DNA of 64,000 bases from Mercurialis annua. Lineage: Eukaryota; Streptophyta; Magnoliopsida; Malpighiales; Euphorbiaceae. The stretch is taken from contig NC_065570.1 of the NCBI RefSeq assembly GCF_937616625.2, positions 16,688,001 through 16,752,000 of the forward strand, read 5' to 3'. Below the pieces are notes generated by a model that saw only the letters and a list, made by a program, of their open reading frames with translations, ran no database searches and was not told the DNA's origin. This document shows, piece after piece, positions 60,706-64,000 of the stretch (positions are counted from its first letter, which is position 1; each line of letters starts with the position of its first letter). A program made the translations under genes and the position numbers.

Positions 60706-63700
60706 TTTCACCTTTTTAGATATTTAAGCCAAACATTTACAAACGTTACGAAACAAAATCAAACGTTTAAAATGTTACGAAACAAATCAAAACGTTTTAA
60801 ATATTTAGCGATTTAAGCCAAACATTTACAAATGTTACGATAAAAAACCAAGTGTTTCACCTTTTAAGCAATTTAAGCCAAACGTTTACAAACGTTACGA
60901 AACAAATCCAAATGTTTCCCCATTTTAGCGATTTGAGCCAGACGTTTTATACATTACGAATAAAATCCAAGCATTTCACCTTTTTAGCAATATATGCCAA
61001 ACGTTTACAAACGTTATGAAACAAATCCAAATGTTTACAAACGTTTCGAAAAAAATCCAAATGTTTCACCATTTTAGCGTTTTAAACCAAACGTTTACAA
61101 ATATTAATAAAAAAATCCAAATGTTTCACCTTTTTAGCGATTTAAACCAAACATTTACAAAAGTTACAAAAAAATCCAAGCGTTTCACCTTTTTAGAAAT
61201 TTAAGCCAAACAATTACAAACGTTACAAAACAAATCCAAGCGTTTCCCCTTTTTAGCAATATAAGCCAAACGTTTACAAACGTTACGAAACAAATCCAAA
61301 CGTTTCCCCTTTTTAGTGATTGAAGCCAAACGTTTACAAACGTTACGAAAAAAATCCAAACGTTTCACCTTTCTAGTGTTTTAAGCCAAACGTTTACAAA
61401 TATTATGAAAGAAATCCAAATGTTTCACCTTTTTAGCGATTTAAGCCAAACGTTTACAAACGTTACAAAACAAATCCAAGCGTTTCACCTTTTTAGAAAT
61501 TTAAGCCAAACGTTTACAAACGTTACGAAACAAATCCAAGTGTTTCACCTTTTTAGCAATATATGGCAAACGTTCACAAACGTTACGAAACAAATCCAAG
61601 AGTTTCACCTTTTTAGCGATTTAAGCCAAACATTTACAAACGTAACGAAACAAATCCAAACTTTTCGCCTTTTTAGCAATATATACCAAACGTTTACAAA
61701 CATTACGAAAAAAAATCAAACGTTTAAAATGTAACGAAACAAATCCAAACGTTTCATATTTTTAGGGATTTAAGCCAAACCTTTACAAACGTTTCGAAAC
61801 AAAACCAAGCGTTTCACCTTTTTAGCAATTCAAGCCAAACATTTACAAACGTTGTAAAACAAATCCAAACATTTCACCTTTTTAGCAATTTAAGCCAAAC
61901 GTTTACAAAAGTTCTGAATTAAATCGAAGCGTTTCACATTTTTTTGAATTTAAGCCAAACGTTTACAAACGCTACAGCACAAATCAAAGCGTTTCACCTT
62001 TTTAGCGATTTAAGCTAAACGTTTACAAACCTTACAAAACAAATCCAAACATTTCACGTTTTTAGCTATTTAAGCTGGACATTTGCAAACGTTACGAAGA
62101 AAACCAAACATTTCACCTTTTTGGCAATTTAAGCCAAACGTTTACAAACGTTACGAAACAAATCCAAACGTTTTCCCTTTTTAACTATTTAAGCCAAACG
62201 TTTGTAAATTTTTAGTGATTGAAGTCAAACGTTTACAGACGTTACAAAACAAATCCTAACATTTCACCTTTTTAGCGATTTAAACAAAACGTTAACAAAC
62301 GTTACGAAACAAATCCAAACGTTTCCCCATTTTAGCGATTTAAGCTAAACGTTTACAAACGTTACGAAAAAAATCCAAACGTTTCGCCTTTTTAGCGATT
62401 TAAGCCAAACATTTACAAACGTATGAAACAAATCCAAACATTTCACCTTTTTAGCGATTTAAGGAAAACGTTTACAAAGGTTACGAATCAAATCCAAATT
62501 TGTCAACTTTTTTGAAATTTAAGCCAAACGTTTACAAACGTTATGAAAGAAAGCCAAACATTTCACCTTTTTAGCAATTTAAGCCAATTGTATACAAACG
62601 TTACGAAACATATCCAAAAGTTAACCCATTTTTGCGATTTAGGCCAAACGTTAACAAACGTTAAGAAACAAATCCAAACATTTAACCTTTTTAGCTATTT
62701 ATGCTAAACGTTTACAAACGTTTCGAAACAAATCCAAGCGTTTAACATTTTTAGTAATTTAAGCCAAACATTCAGAAATGATACAAAACAAATCCAAGCC
62801 TTTCACCTTTTTAGCAATTTAAGCCAAACGTTTACAAATGTTACAAAACAAATCCAAGCGTTTCACCTTTTTAGCAATTTAAGCCAAACGTTTACAAACT
62901 TTACAAAACAAATCCAAACGTTGAACTTTTTTATTGATTTAAGCTAAACGATTACAAACATTACGAAACAAATCCAAACATTTCACCTTTTTACCGATTT
63001 AAGCCAAACGTTTACAAACGTTACGAAACAAATTCAAACGTTTCGCCTTTTTAGCAATTTAAGCCAAAAGTTTACAAACGTTTCCAAACAAATCCAAACA
63101 TTTCACCTTTTTAGCTATTTAAGCCAAACATTTATAAATTCAAACGTTTAAAATGTTGCGAAACAAATCCAAACGTTTCAAATATTTAGCGATTTAAGCC
63201 AAACCTTTACAAATGTTACGAAACAAAACCATGCGTTCCACCTTCTAAGCAATTTAAGCCAAACGTTTACAAACGTTACGAAACAAATCCAAGTGTTTCA
63301 TCTTTTTAGTAATTTAAGCCGAACATATACAAACGTTCCGAAATAAATCCAAGTGTTTCACCTTATTTGTAATTAAAGCCAAACGTTTACAAACGTTACG
63401 AAACAAATCCAAATGTTTCCCCGTTTTAGCGATTTAAGCCAGACGTTTAATACATTACGAATAAAATCCAAGAATTTCACCTTTTTAGCAATATATGCCA
63501 AACGTTTACAAACGTTATGAAACAAATCCAAACGTTTCACCTTTTTAGCGATTGAAGCCAAACGTTTATAAACGTTACGAAAAAAATCCAAACGTTTCAC
63601 CTTTTTAGCGTTTTAAACCAAACGTTTTCAAATTTTAGGAACAAATCCAAATGTTTCACCTTTTTAGCGATTTAAGCCAAACGTTTACAAAAGTTACGAA

Positions 63701-64000
63701 AAAAATCCAAGCGTTTCACCTTTTTAGAAATTTATGCCAAACGTTTACAAACGTTACAAATAAAATCCAAGCGTTTCACCTTTTTAGCAATATAAGCCAA
63801 ACGTTAACAAACGTTACGAAACAAATCCAAACGTTTCACCTTTCTAGCGTTTTAAGCCAAACGTTTACAAACATTATGAAAGAAATCCAAATGTTTCACC
63901 TTTTTAGCGATTTAAGTCAAACGTTTACAAACGTTACAAAACAAATCCAAGCGTTTCACCTTTTTAGAAATTTAAGCCAAACGTTTACAAACGTTACGAA
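60706..64000 (-). repeat. 60-bp satellite, diverged HOR relative at the window end
   Basis: Orientation B monomers related to the 5.9-kb unit but clearly diverged. cgttttaaatatttagcg near 60792 matches about 54485, the caattgtatacaaac monomer is at 62585, and a second set of the same landmarks appears near 63131-63480. Two successive partial units of about 2.4 kb are therefore present. It resembles the older copy at 33-37 kb (for example agtgtttcaccttttaagc near 60852 and 34620) as much as the young units. The array continues past the window end. Confidence 0.88.

Noticed and set aside
1..64000. CRISPR array
   Set aside because: The monomers are continuous repeats without unique spacers. Variation is point mutation along the whole 60 bp, and the context is eukaryotic.
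1..64000. CENP-B box in the monomer
   Set aside because: The tttcgtaacgttt segment has the TTCG start, but the required downstream A and CGGG positions are absent, so the motif does not fit.
1..64000. Telomeric or interstitial telomere repeats
   Set aside because: No runs of TTTAGGG or related units occur. The only similarity is general T/G richness of one strand and a single ctagggttt word in the LTR.

Overview
This window is almost entirely non-coding satellite DNA from a eukaryote, most likely a flowering plant. About 60.7 kb of the 64 kb is one family of A+T-rich tandem repeat with a 60-bp monomer. It is interrupted only by a 2,974-bp LTR-type insertion (9318-12291) and a 361-bp inverted-repeat element (13414-13774). 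The plant assignment is an inference from the look of the LTR (TGT...ACA ends, conserved CGGGTCATGACA-type terminus, GC-rich short repeats inside a ~3-kb LTR) and from the non-autonomous element with 9-bp target-site duplications. No species is proposed. I see no protein-coding gene, tRNA, rRNA or CRISPR. Open frames are abundant only because 60 is a multiple of three.

Layout: from 1 to about 23,470 the monomer reads in one direction on the + strand (motif ggcttaaatcgctaaaaagg; called orientation A). From 23,470 to the end it reads in the opposite direction (motif cctttttagcgatttaagcc; orientation B). A 440-bp island of orientation B also lies at 16,072-16,511. The left arm holds divergent sub-families in a fixed order, and that order occurs twice: 2986-16511 and 16512 to about 23950. 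The left arm is therefore a large old segmental duplication that carried an inversion junction with it. Both insertions lie only in the first copy, and the second copy keeps the matching empty sites.

The right arm is made of higher-order repeats (HORs). There are two copies of a 2,486-bp unit (about 25905-30876) and a mixed zone with older copies (30877-40577). Then come three copies plus a partial fourth of a 5,871-bp unit (40578-60705); the third copy is enlarged by an internal 1,826-bp duplication. Identity is visibly highest between 40 and 60 kb, so this is the youngest, most recently amplified part. The last 3.3 kb (60706-64000) is an older, diverged relative of the unit.

Read as a whole, the window records satellite evolution: decamer-based monomer, 60-bp repeat, multi-kb HORs, inversions, segmental duplication, transposon insertion and conversion-like patches. 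A centromeric or pericentromeric/heterochromatic location is plausible but is not shown by the sequence alone. All HOR boundaries were placed by eye and are good to some tens of bases unless a diagnostic motif is named.
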